Origin: Pseudobdellovibrionaceae bacterium
GTDB lineage: Bacteria; Bdellovibrionota; Bdellovibrionia; Bdellovibrionales; UBA1609
Reading direction: 5' to 3'
Assembly (NCBI GenBank): GCA_947444305.1
Contig: CANEZP010000007.1
Span: forward strand, 124,001 to 188,000
Length of the DNA stretch: 64,000 nt
The notes under the pieces were generated by a model. It ran no database searches. It saw only the letters and a program-made list of their open reading frames with translations, and was not told the origin of the DNA. How positions within the stretch are numbered: position 1 is the stretch's first letter; the number at the start of each line of letters is the position of its first letter. Positions 33,364 to 41,071 of this stretch are shown here, in pieces. The position numbers and the translations under genes were made by a program.

Positions 33364-34614
33364 ATGAATTCTACATTGAATGCCGGTGATACCGCTTGGA
33401 TGCTCGTCTCTTCCGCACTCGTTTTTCTTATGACGCCGGGGTTGGCGTTTTTTTACGGGGGCATGGTTCGCGAACGCAACTTGCTCTCAACGATGTTCCA
33501 AAGTTTTATCTCCATGGCGCTGATCAGCGTGCTTTGGGTGGTGGTGGGGTTCAGTTTAGCTTTCGGTGACACCTTGGGCATCGTCGGCAATCCGTTGACG
33601 TACTTTGGTTTGAGCGGCGTCGGCATCGAGCCGAACGCAGCGTTCGCGGCGACGATTCCTTTCGCCCTCTACGCACTTTTTCAAATGAAGTTCGCGATTA
33701 TCACGCCTGCGCTGGTGACCGGTGCGTTTGCCGAGCGCGTGCGCTTCCGAACTTACGTTATGTTCGCGGTTTACTTCAGTCTCTTTATCTATTGCCCGGT
33801 CGCGCACTGGACTTGGCATCCCGACGGATTTTTACGGCGGATGGGCGTGCTTGATTTCGCCGGCGGTACGGTCGTGCATATCACCGCGGGGATCGCGGCG
33901 CTGGCGGCGGCAATCTTTTTGCGCCGGCGTTCGCAAATCGATCACTCTCCCAGCAACATCCCGCACGTCATGCTCGGCACCGGTTTACTTTGGTTCGGTT
34001 GGTTCGGGTTCAACGCCGGCTCTTCCCTCGCGGCAAACGGTCAGGCCGTGCAGGCCTTCTTAACGACGAATACCGCTTCGGCCGCGGGCATGCTCACGTG
34101 GGTCGCGTTAGATTGGCTTTACCGCGGCAAACCTTCAAGCATGGGCGCGTGCATCGGTGCGGTCGTCGGTCTCGTCGCGATCACGCCGGGTGCCGGGCTC
34201 GTTTCGATCATGTCGAGCTTAATCATGGGCATCGCGGCGACGGTAGTGAGTTACTACGTCGTCCGTTGGCGCACGCGCACCGACTTAGATGACACGCTCG
34301 ACGTGTTTCCTTGTCATGGCGTCGGCGGAATCGTGGGCATGATCCTGACCGCCGTCTTCGCGACGCAAGACGGTTTGATCACGGGCAACTATCATACGCT
34401 ACTGATGCATTTCGCAGGCCTAATCATCGTCGTCAGCTACGCTTTCGGCATGACGTTCTTAGGTCTTCGCGTGTTGCGCCTGTTCGGCCCGCTCGAAGTC
34501 GACGAAGAAGAAGAGTACGAAGGCTTAGACTTAAGCCAACACGGCGAACGCGCGGGCACGCCGTTCACCAACGTCGAACTCCGCCGGCTAAGATCCCGCG
34601 CGCCCCAGGAGTAG
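33364..34614 (+). CDS. amtB: ammonium transporter
   Basis: A 416-residue Amt/MEP/Rh-family channel with about 11 transmembrane segments. Family signatures are plain: WMLVSSALVFLMTPGLAFFYGGMV at the N-terminus, DFAGGTVVHITAG with the first pore histidine, LWFGWFGFNAGSS, and DVFPCHGVGG with the second pore histidine. The cytosolic tail is acidic (DEEEEYEG). It conducts ammonia/ammonium across the inner membrane. A glnK gene usually accompanies amtB, but none is seen here; the neighbours are unrelated. Confidence 0.95.
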   Translation: MNSTLNAGDTAWMLVSSALVFLMTPGLAFFYGGMVRERNLLSTMFQSFISMALISVLWVVVGFSLAFGDTLGIVGNPLTYFGLSGVGIEPNAAFAATIPFALYALFQMKFAIITPALVTGAFAERVRFRTYVMFAVYFSLFIYCPVAHWTWHPDGFLRRMGVLDFAGGTVVHITAGIAALAAAIFLRRRSQIDHSPSNIPHVMLGTGLLWFGWFGFNAGSSLAANGQAVQAFLTTNTASAAGMLTWVALDWLYRGKPSSMGACIGAVVGLVAITPGAGLVSIMSSLIMGIAATVVSYYVVRWRTRTDLDDTLDVFPCHGVGGIVGMILTAVFATQDGLITGNYHTLLMHFAGLIIVVSYAFGMTFLGLRVLRLFGPLEVDEEEEYEGLDLSQHGERAGTPFTNVELRRLRSRAPQE

Positions 34615-34679
34615 AGACTGGTCGTTATCCCCAAGCTCGTTGCAATCAAGAAACCAGAGCTATGATTGGATTTCTTTAA

Positions 34680-35138
34680 ATGTTGAATGAAATATTATTA
34701 GGACCTTTTAAACTGAGGAAAACACCTGATAGGGACAGTAACGTACTCCTCGTGGAAGCGGTGTCCAGCAACCAAAAGGTTATTTTCGTGGCTGGAGTTC
34801 ATTTAGTTAGCCGGCAATTCTTTCTTCTGCCGGTGGAGCTCATGACGGCGTCAGTGAATCTTAACGAGTTTTCAGCTCTTCTGAAAAGCTGTTTGGATTT
34901 CCTTAAAAGTTGGGCCAACGATGTACCCGTGGATCTGCCTCATCAAACAAAAGCTATTGACCGACCATTGATTTTAGCCCACAGAAGCGGAGCAAAGGTT
35001 CTCAGCAGTTTTGATGAAACTATTTTTCTGATTACCAAGTTGAGTGAGGACAAGGGTTCTATTATCCAAGCCATGCCTGCGACCACCGATCGGCTGGTCG
35101 AAATTCGTAGCTTGGTCGAGGCCGTCAACCTCGTTTAA
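34680..35138 (+). CDS. protein of unknown function
   Basis: A 152-residue cytosolic protein. The first half has several beta strands (EILLGPFKLRKTP, NVLLVEAVS, KVIFVAGVHLV), the second half is helical. No motif or family recognised. Base composition is lower in G+C than the neighbouring genes. Convergent with 35151-36083; a small hairpin between the stops may terminate both. Confidence 0.55.
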   Translation: MLNEILLGPFKLRKTPDRDSNVLLVEAVSSNQKVIFVAGVHLVSRQFFLLPVELMTASVNLNEFSALLKSCLDFLKSWANDVPVDLPHQTKAIDRPLILAHRSGAKVLSSFDETIFLITKLSEDKGSIIQAMPATTDRLVEIRSLVEAVNLV

Positions 35139-35153
35139 GACCACTCGGTCTTA
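35136..35153. terminator. short bidirectional hairpin between convergent genes
   Basis: TAAGACC and GGTCTTA form a 7-bp stem with loop ACTC. It overlaps both stop codons (35138 and 35151). Weak, no long T run. Confidence 0.4.
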
Positions 35154-36083
35154 GCGTTGTAAATCAAGAAAAAGACGAAAAAACCGCGGTAGGCGTGAGG
35201 TCGGGCGTTCCGTATCGACGCCGAATAGGCGCAGGAGTTTGCCGGCGAGTTGTTCGTGGTAGCGGTCGGTGAGCTCGGTGTCCGTTGCTTCGCCCCGGTG
35301 CGTATTTAAATAATCACCCAAATTTTCGCTAAGTTCAGGCAGCGATGGGTAAACCCTGACGGTTGTTTTATTTCGGCCGCGGTAATCATACCTTATGGTG
35401 GAGTAGCTCATGCCATCCTCGGCGAACGCACGGCCAAGCCAACGCAGCACGAGCAATTGCGTGGGAGCCTTCATGGTTTTCCAGGATCGCGAGAGTTCGC
35501 CGAGCGCGACATCGAAGTCGAAGCTCCTGCCCGAAGTGAAGATGGTGGCGAATTCCTCATCGAATTCAAGCCCGCCATCGGAGCGCGCTTCGAGCGTAGA
35601 CAACTGGTTATCGACGGCGCTGGTGAATGCGGCTAAGCGCTTGAGGAAATCGGCAACCGCATAATCTTGATTTTTAGTCGCGGCGGCGGCGTCCATCATT
35701 TCTAGAAAAGGATAGCCGCTGCTCAACACCGAAGTTCCACGTTGGATCTCCTCTAATCGGCGGGTCGCGATCCGGCGGGCGCGATCTAGGGAATGGGGGC
35801 CCGTGTAGGTCCAACCGAGTCCTAACGTGCCGGCCGAAGAATTGGTCAGCATCATGCCGAACACCGAAAAGAAAGTGCGCAAAGATCTTTGGTCATCACC
35901 GGTCTGCTTCGGCCGGTGGGAAAGGAGCATGAGGCAAAGCTCCGACGCATTTTTCGGAGCGGTCCTTCGCGTGACGCTGACCGCGGGCAGGTCGCGCGAT
36001 TCCTTTGCGGCGTGAACCGGGCTAAGCGTACAAAAGAATGAAAATAATATGGCTGGGCGGGCGAATAAAGATTTTGGTGTCAT
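35151..36083 (-). CDS. exported protein of unknown function
   Basis: A 310-residue protein from the ATG at 36083 (MTPKSLFARPAILFSFFCTLSPVHA signal peptide); the longer frame to 36134 has no support. The mature part is largely helical with many Arg, Leu and Ser residues, a short hydrophobic stretch near 65-90 and one remaining cysteine (ELCLML). No family is recognised. It ends in an Arg-rich helix. Periplasmic, single gene. Confidence 0.6.
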   Translation of the reverse strand: MTPKSLFARPAILFSFFCTLSPVHAAKESRDLPAVSVTRRTAPKNASELCLMLLSHRPKQTGDDQRSLRTFFSVFGMMLTNSSAGTLGLGWTYTGPHSLDRARRIATRRLEEIQRGTSVLSSGYPFLEMMDAAAATKNQDYAVADFLKRLAAFTSAVDNQLSTLEARSDGGLEFDEEFATIFTSGRSFDFDVALGELSRSWKTMKAPTQLLVLRWLGRAFAEDGMSYSTIRYDYRGRNKTTVRVYPSLPELSENLGDYLNTHRGEATDTELTDRYHEQLAGKLLRLFGVDTERPTSRLPRFFRLFLDLQR

Positions 36084-36134
36084 GGGATGCGGAAGTTTGC
36101 AATCGATACGCCACGCGGGGAAGGCGCAAATCAC

Positions 36135-36236
36135 GAAGGCGTCGAAATGAACAAATCAAGGCCGCTGAAGAATCTAACGGGGAATGAGAACGAGCTCAAC
36201 GGCGGGCGCCGCCGATTTGCTCATTTCGACGCCTTC
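36135..36236. repeat. 23-bp inverted repeat spanning the end of the GDPD gene
   Basis: The segment 36135-36157 (begins GAAGGCGTCGAAATGA) is the reverse complement of 36214-36236 with one mismatch. The arms enclose 56 bases. The right arm overlaps the last codons and stop of the glycerophosphodiesterase gene (36221-37147), so the left arm is a displaced inverted copy of that gene end. It could act as a large hairpin terminator or mark an inversion. Confidence 0.75.
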
Positions 36237-37147
36237 CGATCTTGCGCGCTCGCGGCCGGCCGCCGGCCCAAAAATTCGAGCAAAGCTTTCGGATGGTCGG
36301 TGATCAAGCCGTCCACGCCGAGCGCGATCAGTTTCTTCCAATCTTCGGCGCGGTTCACCGTCCACGGGATAACCAGAACGCCGGCGCCGCGCAATTCGCC
36401 GATGTCGGCGGCCGTGAGCCACTCGTAGTTCGGCGAAACAATTTGCGCCGAGAATTCGCGGGCAAGCTTAAGTAGACTTATCTTGGGCCGGTCCTCAACC
36501 AAAACCGAAAGGGACATCTTCGGTTCCAGCCGCCGCGTAACCTTCAGCGTGCGGTAGTCAAAAGATTGAATCGTCGAGCGCTCGAGCATTCCGTGCTTGC
36601 GTATAACCGCGAGTAAAAGACCGACGAACTCTTCCGGGGCAGGCGCATAGTCCGGGTGCGCTTCTTCGGATTTTGTTTCGATATTGAATTTTACTTTCCC
36701 CGCGGCCGGAGCTTTGCTGCCTTTTACCAAGTTGAAAACTTCGTCCAGCGTAGGGATGTTCGTTTTCGGTTCGGGCTTCTGTTCTTTGAATCGGGGGTGA
36801 ACCAAACTTCCGCAATCGTAGGTCTTGAGCTCGGCCAACGTGAGGCTTCGAACCAATATTTTTTTACCGAGCCGTTGGCCGTTTTTATCCAAGCAAATAT
36901 CTGCGTTCAGATATGGATCGTGCGTCACGACCAGTTGATTGTCTTTCGTCACGAGGATGTCCATCTCGAGCGTGTCGACGCCGGCTTCGAGTGCGTAGCT
37001 AAACGCCGCGAGCGTGTTTTCGGGCCGGACCCAGCGTGCGCCGCGATGTCCTTGTACCTCAAGGTCAGCCGATTTCACAACGGCCGCCTTGGTCATGGAA
37101 ACGGTCATAAAAGCTAATGTCGGCAAAACGTAAACTCGCATCATCAT
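36221..37147 (-). CDS. glycerophosphodiester phosphodiesterase
   Basis: A 308-residue TIM-barrel enzyme. Signal peptide of about 20 residues (ending TKA). Active-site residues: His34-Arg35 in QGHRGARWVRPENTL, Glu61 and Asp63 in TLEMDIL, and His76 in VVTHDPYL; later ETKSEE carries another metal-ligand Glu. These are the canonical GDPD signatures; the enzyme splits glycerophosphodiesters into glycerol-3-phosphate and an alcohol, in the periplasm. AAGGA lies 8 bases before the first of three consecutive ATG codons. The 3' end falls in an inverted repeat. Confidence 0.93.
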   Translation of the reverse strand: MMMRVYVLPTLAFMTVSMTKAAVVKSADLEVQGHRGARWVRPENTLAAFSYALEAGVDTLEMDILVTKDNQLVVTHDPYLNADICLDKNGQRLGKKILVRSLTLAELKTYDCGSLVHPRFKEQKPEPKTNIPTLDEVFNLVKGSKAPAAGKVKFNIETKSEEAHPDYAPAPEEFVGLLLAVIRKHGMLERSTIQSFDYRTLKVTRRLEPKMSLSVLVEDRPKISLLKLAREFSAQIVSPNYEWLTAADIGELRGAGVLVIPWTVNRAEDWKKLIALGVDGLITDHPKALLEFLGRRPAASAQDRKASK

Positions 37148-37301
37148 CGTAAAATCCTTTATTCATAATCATTACGATATAGGCAGCCCGCGGCGATCAT
37201 CAATTCATTTTCATCCTCTATTCACCTCGCTGGCAAACTCATCATATCTTTACAATCCAACCGTGCGCAGGAACAGTATCTTCTCCGGAGGATCATCCAA
37301 A

Positions 37302-38315
37302 ATGAAATTAAAAACCGCTTTGCTCCTATGCTCGACAATCACGGTTTCCGCTTGCGCGCACGCGCCGCCAAAGGAAAAAAGCACGCCGCTTGAAACGGGC
37401 AAAGCGGCGATTGAAAAGATGGCGGGTTGTTACCTCGTCGATTACAATTACGCCGAAAGCGAAGCGCTTAAGCCCGGTTACTCGCGCGACCCGCGCGTTT
37501 ATGACGTGAACAAAGTGAAATCGGTCAAAGAGTGGATTTACACCGAAGAACTCGGCGACAAGCGCGTGCGTTTACAACACATTCTATTCGCGACGGGCCC
37601 CGACGGAAAATTGATCGAGGACAGCAAACTCAAACACCAAGCCGACGATTGGGAATTCGAAGCCGCGAAAGTTTATCAATTCACCGGGCCCGCGCATTGG
37701 GAAGCCGTCGCGCAACCCGCAAACTCCAACGCGTGGACCAGGAAAGTGACGAACCTAGATGACGGCTTACGCTACCAATGCGCAAGCCCGTGGAAGCTCG
37801 AGCAAGGAAACCCTGAGTGGACCTGCAACAACTACTCGCCGATTCCGGGCCGCGAAACGCGCGACATGGCCCGCAAAGACTACAACACGCTTGAACGTTC
37901 GACCCGAATCATTCTTTACGGAGATAGCTGGCTCGAGCGGCAAGACAATACCAAAATCGTGCACGCCGACAACGGCAAAAAAACGCCGCTCGCGAAGGAG
38001 ATCGGTAAAAACTGGTACGTCCGCATCCCGGCTTCGGAGTGCACGGTCATCAAAGATTTTGTAGATAAACGAAAAGAGTTTTGGGCGATCTTGCGTGAAA
38101 GTTGGGATCAAGTGTTCCAAAGCGAAGGTTCGTTCACGGAGAAAACCACCAAGCCGCCCCGTTACGAAAAGATGATGGAACTCGAAAAAACCTACCTGAA
38201 GCAAGATTTAAAAAATCCGGCCGTTCGCGAACAAGCCCGCAAAGATATTTTGAAAGTCATCGCCGATTACCGAATCGACTCTGCGGCGCCCGCGGCAAAC
38301 GTGTCCGCTAGATGA
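37302..38315 (+). CDS. DUF6607-like lipoprotein
   Basis: A 337-residue lipoprotein. Start at 37302 with CCGGAGGA about 10 bases upstream; lipobox VSAC at residue about 19. The mature part begins with AAIEKMAGCYLVDYNYAE and contains SVKEWIY, RLQHILF, DDWEFEAAKVYQF and a W-x-R pattern, which I associate with the DUF6607 family of proteobacterial envelope proteins. Function unknown. Its stop overlaps the next start (ATGA), so the downstream small gene is translationally coupled. Confidence 0.75.
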   Translation: MKLKTALLLCSTITVSACAHAPPKEKSTPLETGKAAIEKMAGCYLVDYNYAESEALKPGYSRDPRVYDVNKVKSVKEWIYTEELGDKRVRLQHILFATGPDGKLIEDSKLKHQADDWEFEAAKVYQFTGPAHWEAVAQPANSNAWTRKVTNLDDGLRYQCASPWKLEQGNPEWTCNNYSPIPGRETRDMARKDYNTLERSTRIILYGDSWLERQDNTKIVHADNGKKTPLAKEIGKNWYVRIPASECTVIKDFVDKRKEFWAILRESWDQVFQSEGSFTEKTTKPPRYEKMMELEKTYLKQDLKNPAVREQARKDILKVIADYRIDSAAPAANVSAR

Positions 38316-38626
38316 TGAAATTGAATATCATGGTGAAAAACGCGTTACTCACATTCCACTTTCTCTTCGTCACGTTCGCCTCAACGGCGTACGCGCACGG
38401 ACCGGTGGCTGAGCAAGCGGCCAAAGCCGTTACGAAGGCCACCGAACTCTTCTTGCAATCTGCCCCCACGGGCGACTTCCAATCCGTCTCCGCTCAACTC
38501 ACCGGTGAAGAGCAATTCACGGTGCGCATTCTGCTCAAAGACAAACCGGCACAGGACTACTGGTGCGGGCTAGATACCAAGTCCAAACCGGCTAAGTGGG
38601 GTTGCAAACCGACGGCTGGCAAATAG
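38312..38626 (+). CDS. small exported protein coupled to the DUF6607 gene
   Basis: A 104-residue protein starting within the stop of the previous gene (ATGATGA). Signal peptide covers about residues 8-28 (LTFHFLFVTFASTAYA). The mature 75 residues have two cysteines (YWCGLD and WGCKPT) near the C-terminus, probably one disulfide. No family recognised. Likely acts with the DUF6607 lipoprotein. Confidence 0.7.
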   Translation: MMKLNIMVKNALLTFHFLFVTFASTAYAHGPVAEQAAKAVTKATELFLQSAPTGDFQSVSAQLTGEEQFTVRILLKDKPAQDYWCGLDTKSKPAKWGCKPTAGK

Positions 38627-38711
38627 CCCGCGCGTTCATTCTATTAGGGTACGCCTTTTGCTCTCTCGTTCCCCGCGGGTCTCTAGATGGGCCCCGGGGA
38701 TTGTGTAAGGC

Positions 38712-39956
38712 GTGGCGAGAATAAAACTTTATCAAAGCTTACTTTTTTTCATCGCCTGCCAACAGACGCTCGCCATACCCTGCCGTGTGGTACTAGAAAC
38801 TGCTCCGAGCGTCGGCAGTCACGAACCCCGGGAAATGAGAACGATTTTGAATTTATCTGACCTTCGCGTTCGCTATCCCCAAGGTGACATCCTTAAAACT
38901 CAGAACTTAGGCAAAACCGTGGTCGAAGTGGTCGTACAAGACCGAATTCTCGGTTACTACGCCGTAGAAAGCGTCGCGCCCCAAAAGTTGATCGTGAAGC
39001 AGGTCCTTGCGAACGACGGCCCGCCCGAAGCCTTGGACGCAAAGATGATCGTGGCCTCGCTGATCAAGTCCCTGATCGGGCAGTTGCGAATGGAGCCTCT
39101 GACCGGTGATCTGACCGTGACCGTGGTCTCCGGGGAAGCAAACGCCGAGGCTTACCGGGCCTTCGGTTTTGAACTCAAGACCACGGGCTACGTGCGCACG
39201 ATCAATGCGGCCGACGCGGCCACGCTTCATCAAACAAAGCAGATCCTGACGAGACAGACCGAGAACTTAGAAAAGGTAGGCCGCGGCTACGTGATCGATT
39301 CACAAAAGGCGACGCCGCGCGGGCTCGAGCTTTTGATGAAAGAGTACAACGAGGTCGCTTGGGGCTACGGGGGTTGGGCCCGCCACGCGAGCATCGCCGA
39401 CGATGAGCTCAAAGTGATCGAAGATCAAAAAGATTCCCAAGCTTCCGTCGTCGAGATCGGCGCGGGCAGCGGGCGGCTTACGCGCGTGCTCGCCAAGAAA
39501 TTTAAAACGGTCCACGCGACCGATTACAACCGGCAGATTATCCAAAATTTGAAAGACAATCTAGCGGCCGAAGGTTTTACGAACATCGACACGCACCACG
39601 ATGACGTTACGGCGTCGGCCTTGCTCGAAGGTGCATTCGACAAAGTTTTCTACCTTGAAAACGGACTCGGCGGTTTGTTGACCTTAAGCGAGCGCGAACG
39701 CGCGGCAAAAAACATGATTAAGCTGCTCAAGCCGGGCGGAGCGCTGATCCTGGGGGTGAGGTCGCTGGGCGATTCGGGTGACCACTTGATGCCGGCCACG
39801 CAAAACCCCATCTTCATGGGTGTGTACCGAACTTTTTCGGGCGGTGAAATTCAGCAACTGATCGGCACGGGCGCCGGGGTTTCCGAGATTATCCGTGGAA
39901 ATGAGCGGCCCGCCGGCGGCCACCAAATCTTTTTCATTTTCAAGAAGGCCAAATGA
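38712..39956 (+). CDS. exported GNAT-like plus SAM methyltransferase protein
   Basis: A 414-residue protein starting at a GTG (38712); an AAGG lies close before it and no better start exists. The first 21 residues look like a signal peptide or lipoprotein signal (YQSLLFFIACQQTLA). Residues about 40-165 resemble a GNAT acyltransferase fold (GYYAVESV...LIVKQVLAND, then ANAEAYRAFGFELKTTGYVR). Residues about 200-414 are a class I SAM methyltransferase with motif I VVEIGAGSGRLTRVLA and a later LLKPGGALILGVRS. An exported methyltransferase is unexpected because SAM is cytosolic. It overlaps the next gene by 4 bases, in an operon with a periplasmic binding protein and a hybrid kinase. Confidence 0.75.
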   Translation: MARIKLYQSLLFFIACQQTLAIPCRVVLETAPSVGSHEPREMRTILNLSDLRVRYPQGDILKTQNLGKTVVEVVVQDRILGYYAVESVAPQKLIVKQVLANDGPPEALDAKMIVASLIKSLIGQLRMEPLTGDLTVTVVSGEANAEAYRAFGFELKTTGYVRTINAADAATLHQTKQILTRQTENLEKVGRGYVIDSQKATPRGLELLMKEYNEVAWGYGGWARHASIADDELKVIEDQKDSQASVVEIGAGSGRLTRVLAKKFKTVHATDYNRQIIQNLKDNLAAEGFTNIDTHHDDVTASALLEGAFDKVFYLENGLGGLLTLSERERAAKNMIKLLKPGGALILGVRSLGDSGDHLMPATQNPIFMGVYRTFSGGEIQQLIGTGAGVSEIIRGNERPAGGHQIFFIFKKAK

Positions 39957-41071
39957 GATATTTGATCTTCTTAGTCATTCTAATTTCAAGCTTACCCGCG
40001 TACGCCGAAGCGGGCCCGGCGGCGGGTGTCGCCAAGACTAAAGTTGCCTTCCTGGCGGCGTTGACGGGCATGGATCCGAACACATCGCGTGAACTCACGC
40101 GCGGGGTTCAAGTGTTTCAAGCGCAGATGCCGAAGCTCGCCGGTTTGATGGACATCTCGATTAACGACACGAAGGGTGACCTCGAATACACCTACGAAAG
40201 CATGGCCAAGCTGAAGAAGGAAGGCTACTCGGTGTTCGTGGGCCTAGCCAACAGCAACGAAGCCATGGTGGCCGCGAAGTTTACGGCGAGTAACGATGAC
40301 GTTTTATTTCTGACGCCGTTCGCGACCAATACTCAGGTGACCGAGATTTCCGACCGGGCTTTTCGCGTTTGCTTTGACGACGCAAAACAGGGCGCGTTCC
40401 TCGCCGCGATGGTGAACCGGAAATTTCCCGAAGGCCACGTGCTCATCCTTGAGAACATCGACAGTCTTTACTCGAAGGGGCTAAGCGGATATTTCAAGCG
40501 CGCGCTCGCGAAGGGCGTTCGCCAGGAGACCGCTTCGTACACGGCCTCTTCGTTCGAAGCGGGGCCGATCCTCGCCGCGGTTGAAAAGTTCAAACCGGCG
40601 GTCGTCTTTATTCCAGATTCTTCACAAAACGCGGCGACCGTGGTGCGCGAAATTTTCCGCGTGCACAAAGATATCCAGTTCGTCGGCGGCGACGGGTGGG
40701 GCGGCAATGCCATCTTCCACGCGATCCAGGGCAAAGACGATCAGCTTAAAATCCTTTACTCAACCTATTGGCATACCGATATGCCGAGCGCCGAGAACCA
40801 GGCTTTTCAAAAAACCTACGGCAAACTTTTTAGCGAATCGATCCCGAGTTCGGGCGCGGCCTTCACGTACGACGCTTTTCATTTGCTCGGCCGAACACTC
40901 GAAAAGGTCAAGCGGCCCCTAACGAGCAAAGGTCTCGCTGAGCAAATTAAAAAAACATCGATTTTATCGACGACCGGCCCGCTCGAATTCACGGGCGCTT
41001 CCCGCACGCCCGACCGGCCGATCGTTATTATGCAACTGCAAAAAGGTAAGTATGTTGTCGACATCAAATGA
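39953..41071 (+). CDS. periplasmic binding protein, Leu/Ile/Val-type fold
   Basis: A 372-residue protein with signal peptide (MRYLIFLVILISSLPAYA) and a Peripla_BP_6 / type I binding fold. It has KVAFLAALTGMDPNTSRELTRGVQVF, a strand-rich VFVGLANSNEAMVAAKFT, FLTPFATNT, HVLILENIDSLYSKGLSGYF and AFTYDAFHLLGRTLEKV. Such proteins usually serve ABC importers, but no permease or ATPase lies nearby; instead a membrane-bound hybrid histidine kinase follows with a 20-base overlap. The natural inference is a sensor subunit presenting a ligand to the kinase, as in TorT-TorS or LuxP-LuxQ. Ligand unknown. The start overlaps the previous stop (ATGA). Confidence 0.85.
   Translation: MRYLIFLVILISSLPAYAEAGPAAGVAKTKVAFLAALTGMDPNTSRELTRGVQVFQAQMPKLAGLMDISINDTKGDLEYTYESMAKLKKEGYSVFVGLANSNEAMVAAKFTASNDDVLFLTPFATNTQVTEISDRAFRVCFDDAKQGAFLAAMVNRKFPEGHVLILENIDSLYSKGLSGYFKRALAKGVRQETASYTASSFEAGPILAAVEKFKPAVVFIPDSSQNAATVVREIFRVHKDIQFVGGDGWGGNAIFHAIQGKDDQLKILYSTYWHTDMPSAENQAFQKTYGKLFSESIPSSGAAFTYDAFHLLGRTLEKVKRPLTSKGLAEQIKKTSILSTTGPLEFTGASRTPDRPIVIMQLQKGKYVVDIK

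Noticed and set aside
36656..37117. Plus-strand frame of about 150 residues
   Set aside because: Antisense to the phosphodiesterase gene whose active-site motifs are intact.
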